Made by a program: the position numbers and the translations under genes
Shown here: positions 20,142-31,700 of the stretch, piece after piece
How positions within the stretch are numbered: position 1 is the first letter of the stretch
How the letters are laid out: the number at the start of each line of letters is the position of its first letter
Assembly (NCBI RefSeq): GCF_003144405.1
Contig: NZ_PENW01000019.1
Span: forward strand, 156,271 to 220,270
Length of the DNA stretch: 64,000 bases
From: Proteus cibi
GTDB taxonomy: Bacteria; Pseudomonadota; Gammaproteobacteria; Enterobacterales; Enterobacteriaceae
Direction: 5' to 3'
Notes under the pieces: generated by a model
What the model was told of the DNA's origin: nothing
Databases searched by the model: none
Seen by the model: only the letters and a program-made list of their open reading frames with translations

Positions 20142-21017
20142 TTATTTTGAATGTTTGGTCCGTTTTTGGCGAATAACGCCTTCTTGAACAGAAGATGCGA
20201 CTAGTTGACCATTTGTATTAAAGAATTTACCTCTAACAAATCCTCTACCACCTGATGCAGAAGGGCTTTCAATCACATAAAGCAACCAATCATCCACACG
20301 GAATGGACGATGAAACCACATAGAATGGTCAATCGTAGCGACCTGTAGACAGGGGTCCATAAAACCTAAACCATAAGGTTGGAGAGCTGTTGGTAAAAAG
20401 TCAAAGTCAGAAACATAACCAAGTAAGTATTGATGCAAAAAAGGATCTGATGGCATTTCACCACGACTACGATACCAAACATAGCGTTCAGCAGGTGCTT
20501 TAGCGTAGCCAAAAGGACTAAAATATTGCACGGGACGTGCTTCAAAAGGCGTTTCTCGTAATGCTAAAGATTTTATCGGCTCAGGTAGTTTCGGCGCTAA
20601 TCTCTTTAAAATTTCATGTTGTGAGATAAGTTGATTTGGAAAAGGAACATCAGGCATTGCATCTTGATGCTCAAAACCTTCTTCAAATTCTTGAAAAGAA
20701 ACCGTCATATAAAAAATCGGTTTACCATGCTGAATCGCACTAACTCTACGAGTACTAAATGACCCGCCATCACGAATAAACTCCACATCATAAACGATAG
20801 GCTTATGACTATCGCCAGGACGTAAAAAGTAGCTATGAAATGAGTTGATATAACGGTTATCAGCGATTGTCTGTTTTGCAGCGTATAGTGCTTGTCCTAC
20901 AACTTGCCCACCAAAAACTTGAGGTAATCCTAAATCTTCGCTTTGACCTCTAAATAAGCCTTCTTCTATTTTTTCAAGTGCCATCAAATTGATGAGATCT
21001 TTCAATGCTTGACTCAT
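20142..21017 (-). CDS. tesB: TesB acyl-CoA thioesterase II
   Basis: Cytosolic double-hotdog thioesterase, 291 residues (E. coli 286), hydrolysing medium and long acyl-CoA. Features include [20 protein letters not shown] near the N-terminus (first hotdog), [10 protein letters not shown], and the C-terminal hotdog [21 protein letters not shown], where the Asp and following residues form the active site. The start ATG at 21017 is the family start ([12 protein letters not shown]). Neighbours amtB and ffs match E. coli order, but the E. coli genes ybaY, atl and ybaA are absent. Confidence 0.95.
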   Translation of the reverse strand: MSQALKDLINLMALEKIEEGLFRGQSEDLGLPQVFGGQVVGQALYAAKQTIADNRYINSFHSYFLRPGDSHKPIVYDVEFIRDGGSFSTRRVSAIQHGKPIFYMTVSFQEFEEGFEHQDAMPDVPFPNQLISQHEILKRLAPKLPEPIKSLALRETPFEARPVQYFSPFGYAKAPAERYVWYRSRGEMPSDPFLHQYLLGYVSDFDFLPTALQPYGLGFMDPCLQVATIDHSMWFHRPFRVDDWLLYVIESPSASGGRGFVRGKFFNTNGQLVASSVQEGVIRQKRTKHSK

Positions 21018-21332
21018 AGTGTACCTGTATCATTAGATCGGGTTATTTTTTATAAAATTGATTATATACAATCCTAAGAATATAAAAAAATAATCTCCCT
21101 TTTATCTGAGATAGTCATTGAGAGAGAAATGAGCAGAGTGGGTGAGATTATTGTTTATCCGCTTATTGAATACTCTCAGATAAATTTATGAGAGGCAAAA
21201 AGAGCGTTAAAGGCAATGGAATAATCAGTAAGTGCGGATTTGGATAATTAATCATCACTTAGGCTTGCTTTCCTTGCTATTTGGATCAGTTTAAAACATA
21301 ATGCGTGACGTCTTAGCAATAAGACAATCTAT
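21018..21332. other. tesB-ffs intergenic region
   Basis: 315 bases between divergent tesB and ffs. Its right end holds the ffs promoter (21274-21302) and the precursor leader. The rest is AT-rich, and I see no gene in it. Confidence 0.5.
21274..21302 (+). promoter_or_regulatory. Promoter of the 4.5S RNA gene
   Basis: TTGCTA (21274-21279), exactly 17 bases, then CATAAT (21297-21302), followed by the GC-rich discriminator GCGTGACG. Initiation near 21309 would give a precursor with a leader of about 24 bases before the mature 5' end, the arrangement known for E. coli 4.5S RNA processed by RNase P. Confidence 0.7.
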
Positions 21333-21444
21333 GGGGTCTTGTTGGTTCTCCCGCAACGCTAACTTGTTAACTCGGTCAGGTCCGGAAGGAAGCAGCCATG
21401 GCAGGTGTCGCGTGTGCCGGGATGTCGCTGGCAAGGCCCCACCC
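21333..21444 (+). ncRNA. ffs: 4.5S RNA (signal recognition particle RNA)
   Basis: RNA component of the bacterial signal recognition particle; pairs with Ffh to target nascent membrane proteins. The conserved apical segment GGTCAGGTCCGGAAGGAAGC and the opposing GCAGCC are present. The ends GGGGTCTTGTTGG and GGCAAGGCCCC pair to close a long hairpin of about 112 bases, matching the E. coli RNA (114). A short open frame overlapping it (21301-21483) is a shadow. Confidence 0.96.
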
Positions 21445-21824
21445 AATTTATCGCCTTTTATAACTTCTCATTTCTTATATTAATATCTTCTAATATTTTT
21501 ATTTCCCCCTATGTTTTTACTCGCTATGGTTGTTTTTACGTATTGTTTTCTTTAGAAGTGAGAGTCAATCTTGTTGAATAGAAAATAGTATGCTGAATGT
21601 ATCAATTTAATATTGGAAAATTTACGGTAGTGTTTATAAATGGAAGGAATATTTAGGCAAAGAAGTGCAGTCATGCCGTAATAAGTCAACGGCATGATGG
21701 TGTGTAATCATTCTACTGATAAGAAAACGTGAATAAAACGATATCTAAATTAAGAACTAATAACCCTACTACTATAAAAATAAAAATAGCAAAAATAAAA
21801 CTAAGGTAATTAAATAGAACTAGA
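21445..21824. other. ffs-hha intergenic region
   Basis: 380 AT-rich bases between ffs and the 3' end of hha. The only structure is a perfect nine-base hairpin TCATGCCGT / ACGGCATGA at 21671-21697 with a nine-base loop and no T tract. Confidence 0.45.
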
Positions 21825-22028
21825 TTATCTTACAAATTTCCAAACAGACGCTGGAATTTTATCATATAACTTATTCATTGTGAGCTCAGCTAAACGGTGG
21901 TCTGCAGCTGAATAAAACAGCTCCAGCTCATCATCAGAAAGTTCATATTTGTTTTTTTCAATCACACGTTCTAATGTTTCGATTGAAGTACATTTTCTTA
22001 AACGCATTAGATAGTCTGTCTTAGTCAT
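21825..22028 (-). CDS. hha: Hha/YmoA-family nucleoid-associated modulator
   Basis: Small (67-residue) Hha/YmoA protein that binds H-NS and helps silence horizontally acquired AT-rich DNA. The sequence [20 protein letters not shown] and the following [22 protein letters not shown] are diagnostic, ending PASVWKFVR. It is the length of Yersinia YmoA. It forms a two-gene unit with tomB 45 bases upstream. Its presence is relevant because the window also carries very AT-rich orphan genes that Hha/H-NS would be expected to silence; that link is inference. Confidence 0.95.
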   Translation of the reverse strand: MTKTDYLMRLRKCTSIETLERVIEKNKYELSDDELELFYSAADHRLAELTMNKLYDKIPASVWKFVR

Positions 22029-22073
22029 GTTGTCTTTTCTCTATTATTAAAATAAAACTAAAGATAATTAAAT

Positions 22074-22436
22074 TTACTTAATATAACTTTTTGGGTTTTT
22101 GGCAATGAGAGTTAAAAGTGACTGATTTAACTCTTTCCAATTATTGATATCTGAGTAAGAAATTGATGTATTACCAAATAAACGATAAGTCTCTTCAAGG
22201 TACTCTTCTATAAGAGTATTAATTACATGTTTATCTGGGTGCTTAATCTTAAATTTCCAACTAAAGTCCATAATGTGTTCAATTAAGACATTAAGGTCAA
22301 CGCTTTTTGTGCTACTCAGATCGTTGTACCAAACTGTGTTGTCTTTATCTAATGAGCCTAAAGCTTGCTGTAATAGCTCTTCGCATAAAAACGACAATTC
22401 GGCTAAATCTACTTTTTCTGGTGAATATTCGTCCAT
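22074..22436 (-). CDS. tomB: TomB, Hha toxicity modulator
   Basis: 120-residue antitoxin-like partner of Hha (E. coli YbaJ), which counters Hha by promoting oxidation of an Hha cysteine. The start MDEYSPEKVDLAELSFLCEE is the family signature, and the segment LIEHIMDFSWKFKIKHPDKH matches the E. coli pattern LIEHIATFALNYKIKY. It is transcribed with hha, which follows. The start ATG at 22436 is the first in the frame with good family agreement. The tail is shorter and diverged relative to E. coli. Confidence 0.92.
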   Translation of the reverse strand: MDEYSPEKVDLAELSFLCEELLQQALGSLDKDNTVWYNDLSSTKSVDLNVLIEHIMDFSWKFKIKHPDKHVINTLIEEYLEETYRLFGNTSISYSDINNWKELNQSLLTLIAKNPKSYIK

Positions 22437-23077
22437 AGCATATCGTAATAGAATTAATAGAAAATATTCATTAATAATGATAAATACTTAAAGTTGAACT
22501 TATTAATGGGATACATCACATAATTCATTAATGGATTAATAAAAAACATAAACTTGAAAATGGGTGTTTATATTTACTCGTATGCCAAAAGAGTTTAATA
22601 ATTATATTTATTATTTCTAACAAAGTAATAGCATATCGAAAGACAATACCAAGCACTCAATTACATTCAAATGAGTTTGAAATTTATACAATAAGTATTT
22701 CTTTGCTTAATATAGCACTATTATTGCATAAGTCACTATCTGAACAACAGAATTTTGTCTATTTTCGTAAAAATCAAAAAATACCAATTAAAGAACATTT
22801 CTCTTAACATTATGATTATCTTGATTTTTATGGATTTTTAAATGTTTAAGCGTGTAAATGAGGCATAATTATCGCTGTTATTTATAAATAACAGAACTGC
22901 TTAATTTTGACAAAAAGTCACATATAAGAAGAAAAATAAAATGAATTTATTGATTAAAGAGATATTTCCCCAAAATAATATAATGAGATAAGTTTTCATT
23001 TAAAACAATACATCAATAGATAAAGAAAAAGGTCGCTTTCGCGACCTTTTTGGCATTATCACTCAAATTCATTCAAA
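22437..23077. other. tomB-acrB intergenic region
   Basis: 641 bases, very AT-rich, between the tomB start and the acrB stop. It must contain the tomB-hha promoter. In E. coli maa or other genes lie nearby; here I see no open frame with a ribosome site. The right end holds the acrB terminator. Confidence 0.5.
23026..23052 (-). terminator. Rho-independent terminator of acrAB
   Basis: Perfect stem AAAAAGGTCGC / GCGACCTTTTT with a four-base loop TTTC, 26 bases downstream of the acrB stop on the minus strand. Confidence 0.9.
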
Positions 23078-26000
23078 TTAGTGTGAATGATTTGGATGCT
23101 CTAAATCTTCATTTTTCTTCGCAAATCGTCTACGGATCACGACGAAGAAAATAGGAACAAAGTAGATAGCAAGGGAGGTTGCGGCAATCATACCACCGAA
23201 TACACCTGTACCTACGGAGTTCTGAGCACCAGAACCTGCACCGTTACTTAATACCAGAGGAATAACCCCTAACATAAAGGCAAGTGAAGTCATTAGAATT
23301 GGACGTAGACGCATTCTAACAGAGTCTAACGTTGCTTCTATGAGTCCTTTACCTTCTTTTTCCATCAAGTCTTTGGCGAATTCAACAATCAAGATTGCGT
23401 TTTTCGCCGATAACCCAATGGTTGTTAAGAGCCCAACCTTAAAGTAAACGTCGTTTTCAAGACCTCTTATTGATGTTAATGCAAGAGCACCAATAACACC
23501 CAGTGGAACGACTAACATAACGGAGAATGGGACTGACCAGCTTTCATAAAGAGCAGCAAGACAAAGGAATACAACTATCAAGGAAATGGTATACAGCGCA
23601 GGCGCTTGGTTACCAGATAAACGTTCTTGATATGACATTCCTGTCCATTCATAACCGATACCGCTTGGTAGTTTACTTGCGAGATCTTCCATCATAAGCA
23701 TTGCATCACCACTACTTTGACCCGGTGTTGCACTACCTTGAATTTGAACTGCCGGTAAACCGTTATAACGCTCTAAACGAGGAGAGCCGTATAACCAAGG
23801 ATCTTTGCTTGTATCAATGAACGATGAGAATGGAACCATCTGACCGACATTGTTACGAACATAAAGATTACCGATATCTTGTGGCAACATACGGAATTGT
23901 GATTCAGCTTGGACGTAAACTTTCTTAACACGACCACGGTCGATAAAGTCATTTACATAGCTACCACCAAACATCGTACCTAATGTTGAATAGATATCAC
24001 TAATTGCAACACCTTGGGCTTGTGCTTTCTCTAGGTCGATATACAGACGATATTGTGAAGTATCTTCCTGACCGTTAGGACGTACACCCATTAACATTTG
24101 AGGTTGTTGCGCTGCCATTCCGAGTAATTGATTTCTTGCTTCCATGAGTTTTTCGTGACCAAGGTTAGCTTTATCCACTAACTCGAACTCGAAACCACCC
24201 GCAGAGCCTAACTCAACAATCGCTGGAATATTAAATGAATAAACAAAGGCTTCCTTAATTTGGGATAGTGCCATGTTGGCACGTCCTACAATCGCCGGAA
24301 CTTTGTCTTCATCCGCTTTACGTTCATCCCAATCATTCAATACAACGAAGACCAGACCCATATTTTGACCTTGACCACCGAAGCCGAAGCCACTTACGGT
24401 AAAGACAGATTTAACGAGTTCTTTCTCATCAGTATTGAAGTAGTCATTGACTCTTTCTAGTACGTCTTGTGTTTGTTCTTGTGTTGATCCCGCAGGCAAC
24501 TGAACCATTGTCAGTAATACACCTTGGTCTTCTTCAGGTAAGAACGATGCGGGTAAGCGAATAAACATTAACGCCATACCTGCGACTAATAAAACGTAAA
24601 TTAATAAGTAACGACCAGTACCACGAAGTGTACGGGATACACTGTCAGTATAGTGATGACTACTCTTTTCAAAGGTACGGTTAAACCAACCAAAGAAACC
24701 AGTTTGTACACCATGACTGCCTTTCGGCACAGGTTTTAACATTGTTGCACAAAGTGCTGGTGTTAAAATCAATGCAACGAAAACAGATAGAACCATTGCT
24801 GATACGATGGTGATAGAGAACTGGCGGTAGATTGCACCTGTTGAACCACCAAAGAATGCCATTGGGATAAATACTGCAGAAAGTACTAGGGCGATACCGA
24901 CCAGTGCACTTTGGATTTGTCCCATGGATTTACGTGTTGCTTCTTTAGGTGATAACCCTTCTTCTTGCATGACACGTTCGACGTTTTCTACTACAACGAT
25001 GGCGTCATCCACCAGAAGCCCGATGGCAAGTACCATCGCGAACATCGTTAAAGTATTTATCGAATAACCGAACGCCGAGAGTACGGCAAAGGTACCTAAC
25101 AATACAACGGGTACTGCAATGGTTGGAATTAACGTAGCACGGAAGTTCTGTAAGAACAGATACATTACTACGAATACCAGCATAATTGCTTCAATCAGCG
25201 TTTTTACCACTTCGAAAATAGAGATCTTAACGAATGGCGTTGTATCGTAAGGATAAACAACCTCTAATCCCGCTGGGAAGAAGGGCTCCATTTCAGCCAA
25301 TGCTGCACGTACCGCAGTTGCTGTATCTAATGCGTTAGCACCTGTTGCTAATTTAATACCGATACCAGAAGCTGGTAGGCCATTAAAGCGAGCAACAGTA
25401 CTATAGCTTTCAGCCCCCATCTCAACCACACCGAGATCTTTTAGCTTAACCTGTGAGCCGTCTGTGTTGACCTTCATCAGGATATCGCTAAATTGTTCAG
25501 CGGTATTAAGTCGAGTTTGGGCAATAATAGATACGTTTAAACGCTGACCAGGAACAGGAGGGGTACCCCCTAATTGACCTGCTGCCACTTGGTTATTCTG
25601 TGCTCTAATTGCACCAATAACATCCAGTGTGGTCATGTTGTATTTCACCAGTTTATCGGGATCTAACCAAATACGCATCGCGTATTGAGTACCAAATAAC
25701 TGGGTTTCACCCACACCGGTAACACGGCTTATTGGGTCTTTAATCGTTGCACCGACATAGTCTGCAATATCATCTTGTGACATTGAACCGTCAGCAGAGA
25801 TAAAACCTGCAACCATCAAGAATGAACTTGAGGATTTATCAACACTAATCCCTTGTTGTTGCACTTCCTGAGGTAATAACGGCATAGCAAGTTGCAGTTT
25901 ATTTTGCACCTGTACTTGCGCGATATCAGGGTCAGTACCTGCTTCAAAGGTCAGAGTGATATTCATCATACCCGCTGAGTCACTGGTTGCAGACATATAC

Positions 26001-26227
26001 ACCATGTTATCGATACCATTCATATTCTGTTCGATAACTTGGGTAACGGTGTTCTGCACAGTGGTGGCGTCAGCACCAGGATAAACCGCAGAGATAGAAA
26101 TTGCTGGCGGTGCAATCGTTGGATACTGGGCAACAGGCAGTTTGATGAGTGCCAGAAGACCTGCGAGCATGGTAATTATCGCAATTACCCACGCAAATAT
26201 CGGTCTATCTATAAAAAACTTAGGCAT
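23078..26227 (-). CDS. acrB: AcrB multidrug efflux RND transporter
   Basis: Trimeric inner-membrane proton/drug antiporter, 1049 residues, identical in length to E. coli AcrB. It begins [20 protein letters not shown]. The proton-relay aspartates are in [18 protein letters not shown] (about 407-408), and the Lys partner is in helix 10 ([16 protein letters not shown], about 940). Twelve membrane helices and two large periplasmic loops follow the RND pattern. It works with AcrA and an outer-membrane TolC encoded elsewhere. It lies 14 bases after acrA, so it is in an operon with it, repressed by divergent AcrR. Confidence 0.97.
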   Translation of the reverse strand: MPKFFIDRPIFAWVIAIITMLAGLLALIKLPVAQYPTIAPPAISISAVYPGADATTVQNTVTQVIEQNMNGIDNMVYMSATSDSAGMMNITLTFEAGTDPDIAQVQVQNKLQLAMPLLPQEVQQQGISVDKSSSSFLMVAGFISADGSMSQDDIADYVGATIKDPISRVTGVGETQLFGTQYAMRIWLDPDKLVKYNMTTLDVIGAIRAQNNQVAAGQLGGTPPVPGQRLNVSIIAQTRLNTAEQFSDILMKVNTDGSQVKLKDLGVVEMGAESYSTVARFNGLPASGIGIKLATGANALDTATAVRAALAEMEPFFPAGLEVVYPYDTTPFVKISIFEVVKTLIEAIMLVFVVMYLFLQNFRATLIPTIAVPVVLLGTFAVLSAFGYSINTLTMFAMVLAIGLLVDDAIVVVENVERVMQEEGLSPKEATRKSMGQIQSALVGIALVLSAVFIPMAFFGGSTGAIYRQFSITIVSAMVLSVFVALILTPALCATMLKPVPKGSHGVQTGFFGWFNRTFEKSSHHYTDSVSRTLRGTGRYLLIYVLLVAGMALMFIRLPASFLPEEDQGVLLTMVQLPAGSTQEQTQDVLERVNDYFNTDEKELVKSVFTVSGFGFGGQGQNMGLVFVVLNDWDERKADEDKVPAIVGRANMALSQIKEAFVYSFNIPAIVELGSAGGFEFELVDKANLGHEKLMEARNQLLGMAAQQPQMLMGVRPNGQEDTSQYRLYIDLEKAQAQGVAISDIYSTLGTMFGGSYVNDFIDRGRVKKVYVQAESQFRMLPQDIGNLYVRNNVGQMVPFSSFIDTSKDPWLYGSPRLERYNGLPAVQIQGSATPGQSSGDAMLMMEDLASKLPSGIGYEWTGMSYQERLSGNQAPALYTISLIVVFLCLAALYESWSVPFSVMLVVPLGVIGALALTSIRGLENDVYFKVGLLTTIGLSAKNAILIVEFAKDLMEKEGKGLIEATLDSVRMRLRPILMTSLAFMLGVIPLVLSNGAGSGAQNSVGTGVFGGMIAATSLAIYFVPIFFVVIRRRFAKKNEDLEHPNHSH

Positions 26228-26241
26228 GGATCACCGACTCC

Positions 26242-27435
26242 TTATTGAGGATTCTTAGCTGGCTCAGTTTGTTCAGGTGATGGCTTCGCATCTAAATTTT
26301 CTTCTTGAGGCGTTACTGTCATTTTTGGTTTTGCTTTTTGCAATCCAGAAACGATAACGCGCTCACCAGCCTGAACACCACTATTAACGAGCCATTTATT
26401 ACCAACAGCTTGTGACACACTTATGGTACGAACTTCAACAACATTGTCTTTATTAACAACCATTGTTGTTGCTTCACCACGAGCGGTACGAATAACGGCC
26501 TGCTGTGGGATCAAAACTGCATTTTGACGAATACCATTTTCTAATTTAGTACGAACAAACATACCTGGTAATAGTTCCCCATTTGGGTTAGGTACGATCG
26601 CACGCATCGTAATTGAGCCTGTTGTTTCATCAACAGTCACATCAGAAAACTCTAAATGACCTTTCTGTGCATAGGATTGCCCATTAGTTAATGTTAAATG
26701 AACAACGGGTTTGCCTTGCTCTTGACGAATAACGCCACTTTCGATTTCATTTTTAAGCTTCAGGTAGTCTTCACTCGATTGCGTCACGTTGACATAAATC
26801 GGATCAATTTGCTGAACAGTTGTCAGTGCTACTTGCTGACCTGGAGCAACAAGTGCGCCTTCAGTCACAGTCGATTTACCTGAACGACCTGAAATAGGTG
26901 CCGTTACTTTGGTGTATTCAAGATTAATTTTTGCAGTTGTTACAGCAGCTTCGCCTGCTTTAACGGCAGCAACAGCTTGTGCATACTGAGACGTAGCAGT
27001 ATCAAAATCTTGTTTACTGACATAGTTTGTACCTAGCAGAGGCTTATAACGCTCCACAGTGAGACGCGCTATTTCAGCATTCGCTTTCGCTTTCGCTAAT
27101 TCAGCTTTTGCACTATTTAAAGTTGCTTCAAAAATAGCTGGGTCGATTTGATACAAAGATGTACCTGCTTCTACATAGCTACCTTCAGTATAATTGCGCT
27201 TTAAAATAATGCCGCCAACTTGAGGGCGAACTTCAGCAATACGGAAAGCTGATGTACGACCTGGTAAATCAGTGGTGATTGTCAGAGCTTCAGCTCCTAA
27301 AGTCACAACACCGACAGCCGGTGCAGGAGGTGGCCCTCCAGCAGACTGTTTAGCTTTGTCGTCACATCCAGCAAGAACCAAGCTGCCTGATAGCACTAAC
27401 AGAGCCAGAGGCAAAACCCCTCTGTTTTTTCGCAT
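26242..27435 (-). CDS. acrA: AcrA membrane-fusion lipoprotein
   Basis: Periplasmic adaptor of the AcrAB-TolC pump, 397 residues as in E. coli. A lipoprotein signal MRKNRGVLPLALLVLSGSLV ends with lipobox LAGC (Cys about 25). The lipoyl/hairpin region includes VRPQVGGIILKRNYTEGSYV and a coiled coil about 100-170, then beta-barrel and membrane-proximal parts. I use the ATG at 27435, backed by AGAGG seven bases upstream; the frame extends upstream to 27516 across the operator and is not used. It is co-transcribed with acrB. Confidence 0.96.
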   Translation of the reverse strand: MRKNRGVLPLALLVLSGSLVLAGCDDKAKQSAGGPPPAPAVGVVTLGAEALTITTDLPGRTSAFRIAEVRPQVGGIILKRNYTEGSYVEAGTSLYQIDPAIFEATLNSAKAELAKAKANAEIARLTVERYKPLLGTNYVSKQDFDTATSQYAQAVAAVKAGEAAVTTAKINLEYTKVTAPISGRSGKSTVTEGALVAPGQQVALTTVQQIDPIYVNVTQSSEDYLKLKNEIESGVIRQEQGKPVVHLTLTNGQSYAQKGHLEFSDVTVDETTGSITMRAIVPNPNGELLPGMFVRTKLENGIRQNAVLIPQQAVIRTARGEATTMVVNKDNVVEVRTISVSQAVGNKWLVNSGVQAGERVIVSGLQKAKPKMTVTPQEENLDAKPSPEQTEPAKNPQ

Positions 27436-27507
27436 AAGAAAACCTCTATTCAAACGTTGTTTCCCGGGATAAAAATAATTAAGTTGATGATTGATTACGA
27501 TGTATAG

Positions 27508-27531
27508 TACAAACATACATGAATGTATGTA
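27508..27531. promoter_or_regulatory. AcrR operator between acrA and acrR
   Basis: A 24-base element with the perfect inverted repeat ACATACAT-GA-ATGTATGT at its core (27513-27530). It has the same length and nearly the same sequence as the E. coli AcrR operator. It lies between the divergent acrA and acrR starts. Confidence 0.88.
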
Positions 27532-27559
27532 AATTAACTTCAGTCAAAATCGAGGATTA

Positions 27560-28204
27560 ATGGCACGAAAAACTAAACGGCAGGCACAAGAAACAAAACA
27601 GCAGATTATTGATGCTGCAATTAGGCTGTTTACTGTGCAAGGCGTTTCTGCCACATCACTTTCAGATATTGCAACAGCGGCAGGTGTTACCCGTGGCGCA
27701 ATATATTGGCACTTTAAAAATAAAGTGGATTTATTTACTGAAGCGTGCGAACTCACCGACTTAAAAATAGAATCTTTAGAAATAGAGTATCAATCAAAAT
27801 ACCCAGATGATCCACTATTTGTATTAAGAGAATTGCTTATTTACATATTGACATCGGTTGTTGAAGATCCCAAACATAATGCACTTTTAGAAATATATTT
27901 CCATAAATGCGAATTTGTTGGTGAAATGACACCAATTGTTGAAATTCGCAGAGAATTGTGTGCAGCTGATCACTCTAGAATAGAACAATCTTTATCTCGT
28001 TGTATTGAAAAAAAGCAGCTTCCTGCCGACCTTAATTTAAGAAGAGCCGCCATTATGTTAAGAGCCATGATGACAGGTCTTGCCGAAAATTGGTTATTTT
28101 CACCAGAAAGTTTTTCTATCAAAGATGAAAGTCAATATTTGGTTGATAGTTTTATTGATATGATAAAGCACAGCGCAAATATGAAAATATCAGCGTCATC
28201 TTAA
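27560..28204 (+). CDS. acrR: AcrR, TetR-family repressor of acrAB
   Basis: TetR-type repressor, 214 residues, that releases the acrAB operator on binding drugs. The N-terminal helix-turn-helix is clear: MARKTKRQAQETKQQIIDAA, then TSLSDIATAAGVTRGAIYWH (about 33-52). The ligand-binding C-terminal domain is all-helical. It is divergent from acrA with the 24-base operator between. The ATG at 27560 has AGGA upstream. Family and position agree with E. coli. Confidence 0.96.
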   Translation: MARKTKRQAQETKQQIIDAAIRLFTVQGVSATSLSDIATAAGVTRGAIYWHFKNKVDLFTEACELTDLKIESLEIEYQSKYPDDPLFVLRELLIYILTSVVEDPKHNALLEIYFHKCEFVGEMTPIVEIRRELCAADHSRIEQSLSRCIEKKQLPADLNLRRAAIMLRAMMTGLAENWLFSPESFSIKDESQYLVDSFIDMIKHSANMKISASS

Positions 28205-28232
28205 TTTATTATTAAACTTGAGGAAGAGGTTT

Positions 28233-28586
28233 ATGAGTAAGGTATTAGTTATTGCTAATGGTGCAGCTTATGGCAATGAATCATTATTTAACGCACTGCG
28301 TTTATCAATAACATTAAAAGAACAGCATCCAGAAACAGAATTAAATATTTTTTTAATGTCTGATGCTGTGACAGGGGCTTTAGCTCGTCAACAACCTAAA
28401 GAAGGCTATAACTTACAGCAAATGCTGGAAATTTTAACGGCGCAAAATGTGCCTGTTAAACTCTGTAAAACATGTACAGATACGCGGGGTATCAGTGACT
28501 TACCACTTGTTGATGGTGCGGAATTAGGTACATTAGTCGATTTAGCGCAGTGGACATTAGATGCGGATAAAATCCTGACTTTCTGA
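28233..28586 (+). CDS. ychN: YchN-like DsrE-family protein
   Basis: Small cytosolic DsrE/DsrF-like protein of 117 residues, same length as E. coli YchN and very similar throughout (VIANGAAYGNESLFNALRLS, MLEILTAQNVPVKLCKTCTD). Two cysteines in KLCKTCTD are the conserved sulfur-relay-type residues. The biochemical role is unknown. ATG 28233 has AGGAAGAGG upstream; an in-frame ATG at 28218 lacks it. It follows acrR by 28 bases and may be in the same transcript. In E. coli ychN is elsewhere, so this is a Proteus-type arrangement. Confidence 0.9.
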   Translation: MSKVLVIANGAAYGNESLFNALRLSITLKEQHPETELNIFLMSDAVTGALARQQPKEGYNLQQMLEILTAQNVPVKLCKTCTDTRGISDLPLVDGAELGTLVDLAQWTLDADKILTF

Positions 28587-28641
28587 TCTCAATTTCGTTT
28601 TCTCAGGCGAGAAACAAGCCAAGCAACTTGTTCTGTTTACA

Positions 28642-28670
28642 CTGCCAATTTAAAGCAATTGGATTATACT
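28642..28670 (+). promoter_or_regulatory. Candidate promoter of mscK
   Basis: CTGCCA (28642-28647), 17 bases, TATACT (28665-28670), about 43 bases before the mscK start. The -10 match is good and the -35 moderate. Confidence 0.45.
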
Positions 28671-28712
28671 AATAAACAGTTTTTCAATATTAATTGAACA
28701 AGTTGCTTAATC

Positions 28713-31700
28713 ATGTGTACAAAAACTCTTTTCTCTCAATTTGATAGTCAAGTAAAGGCGATTATTACAGCCTCGATTATTGTTTTTATTCTTTGGAGCT
28801 TCTCTATTACGGCTGTTTTAGCCGCGGCACCGAGTAATTTACCGACTCAAGAAAGCATTCAAAACCAGCTTAATTTATTAAATAAGCGCAGTGAGTTAAG
28901 TGCAGAAGATAAATTAACTATCGCTGATCTCGAACAATCGCTTTTATTGCTTGATGATATTCAACAATTAGAGAAAAAATCGACAAGCTACAATAAAACA
29001 GTCGATCAATTACCGGAAAAATTGCGCAGTACACAATATCAACTCGATCAATTAAAACAAAAAGCCGCCAATAAAGAAGACGATGATTATAAAAAATCAT
29101 TGGAGGCTTTACCGCTTGCAACATTAGAATCTCAACTTGAAACGGTATTACAGTCATTACAAAAATCTCAAGATGATTTAGCCAACTACAGTAATGAGCT
29201 TATTGTATTACAAACACAACCTGAAAGGGCGCAATCTGTTTTATTTAGTAATTCAGAAAGACTGCAACAAATAAGAACTTTGTTGAATAAAAGCAGTGCT
29301 GATAAAGCACAAATGCGCACTTCATCAGTGCAACTGTTGCAATTAGAACAATATTATCTTCAACAACAAAATAATTTTCAAAAGCGAACTCTTCAATCCA
29401 ATGTGCAATTGCAAAGCTTATTGCAACTACAGCGAGATTATAGTTCTGCTTATATCGATCTTTCACAAGAGCATGCCCAATTACTTCAGGATGCTATCAA
29501 TGAAAAACGCTTAGATAGCTCAGAGGAAACTGCCAAAGAAGCCCAAAGTACAGGGCTTGAGAATCAGCTCATTAATAATGATCCATTTTATTTGGCACAA
29601 ACAGAAATCAATAAACAGCTTAGTGATAAGTTGATTGTTACCACGCAAAATAATAACGATTTAAATCGCCATAGCTTACTCGTAAAGAATCGTTTAGATA
29701 GAGCCATTCAATCTGAACGTAATTTAAAAGAACAAATTGATGTGCTTAAAGGCAGTTTATTACTGTCACGTATTCTGTTTGAAGAACAAGTTGATTTACC
29801 CGATGGTATATTTATTAATAACTTACCCGATAAAATTGCCGATTTGCGATTAGAACAATTTGAAATAAACAAGCAACGGGATCAAATCATTCAACCGAAT
29901 ATTTATATTGATCAGTTGATGAAAGAGTATCAATCGACACATCCTGAAACTTCAGATACCAATGCGCAAAAAGAGTTACGCAATGCTTTGGAACTATTAG
30001 TTGATGCTCGTAGAGAACTGCTCGATAAACTGAATAACCAATTAGGTAATCAAATCTCTGGTTCGATTAACCTACAAATGGATCAACAACAATTACGCAG
30101 TGTGGTAAGTTCACTCGAAAACACATTAGCTCAGCAAATTTTCTGGGTAAGTAGTAATAAGCCAATTAATCTTAATTGGTTTTCAGCATTCCCCGCTCAG
30201 GCTGTTGCCGAGTTTCAAGGTTTTAAACTCAACTGGTCAAATGAAAATCTGCTGATCGGGGCTAAGAAATCACTTCCTGTTCTTATTGCGTTAATTTTGT
30301 TCGGTTCAATACTGATCTGGCAGCGTAAAAAACTGGATATTCAGTTTGAAAAACTCAATGGGGATATAAATAAACTCAATAAAGATTCTCAGTTACATAC
30401 ACCACTCGCACTGGGAATTGTGTTTCTCAAAACATTACCTCTGTCTTGTTTTGTCTTAGCGATAGGATATTGGCTAATAAATAGCTTTAATGTACAGCAA
30501 GAATTTATTTGGTCTTTCGCTTGGCAATTTGCGGTATTTTGGCTGATGTTTGAATGGTCTTATCGCTTAATGTCTGACAATGGCGTTGCTGTAAAACATT
30601 TTAAAATTCCCGTAGAACGAGTCCAACAAAACCGTAAACGCTTATTGCGGCTTTCTCTTCCGATGCTACCTATTATTTTACTTTCCGCTTATGGCATTAA
30701 TAATCCACTATTGCTGGTGGGGGATGTTATTGGGCAGTTGGTTGCGATTATTTCACTCTTTGGTATTAGCTTGTGTGCGTTGCCATTTTGCCGTGAAATG
30801 TGGCAAGAAAAAGGTAACCATGTTGTTAGAACGGTTGTCATTACTTTATTAACGTTTTCACCCCTTATTTTAATGGGATTGGTTATTTTTGGTTATTACT
30901 ACACGGCATTGCGTTTAGCAAATCGCTGGATTGATAGTTTATATCTGCTCATGCTGTGGTTTATTGCTTATCACGCCAGTTTGCGCGGATTAACCGTTGC
31001 GGCTAGAAGGCTTGCATATCGCCGAGCTCTCGAACGTAGACAAGCGATGTTAAAAGAGAAAAAAGAAGGTGAAGATAATAGCCTTGAACCTGTTCAAGAG
31101 CCACCAATGGATATGGATCAAATCAATCAGCAATCATTAAGATTGACAACGATGATCTTATTTATCATCTTTGCTTCTAGTTTCTATGGAATTTGGTCTG
31201 ATTTTATTACCGTCTTTACTTATTTAGATGGAATAACGCTCTGGAATTACACGTTACCCACAGAACTGGGTAACGTTATTAAGGCAGTTACAGTTGCCGA
31301 TTTATTATTATCTGTTTCTATTATGGCAATTTCTTGGTTTATGACACGAAATTTACCAGGTCTATTAGAGGTATTAATTTTATCTCGTATAAAACTGCAA
31401 CAAGGTGCTTCTTACGCGATCACAACTATTTTAACCTACATTATTATTGCTATTGGAACCATCGTATCACTGGGTATATTAGGTGTAGCGTGGGAAAAAC
31501 TGCAATGGTTAGCCGCCGCTTTAACCGTTGGTTTAGGGTTTGGTTTACAAGAAATATTTGCAAACTTTGTGTCTGGCTTAATTATTTTGTTCGAAAGACC
31601 GGTCAGAATTGGTGATACGGTTACTATTGGTACTTATTCCGGTACGGTTAGCCGAATTCGGATTAGGGCTACAACAGTGACTGACTTTGATCGTAAAGAA

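Noticed and set aside
21301..21483. Plus-strand frame across the 4.5S RNA gene
   Set aside because: Overlaps ffs completely; translated text is a shadow of the RNA.
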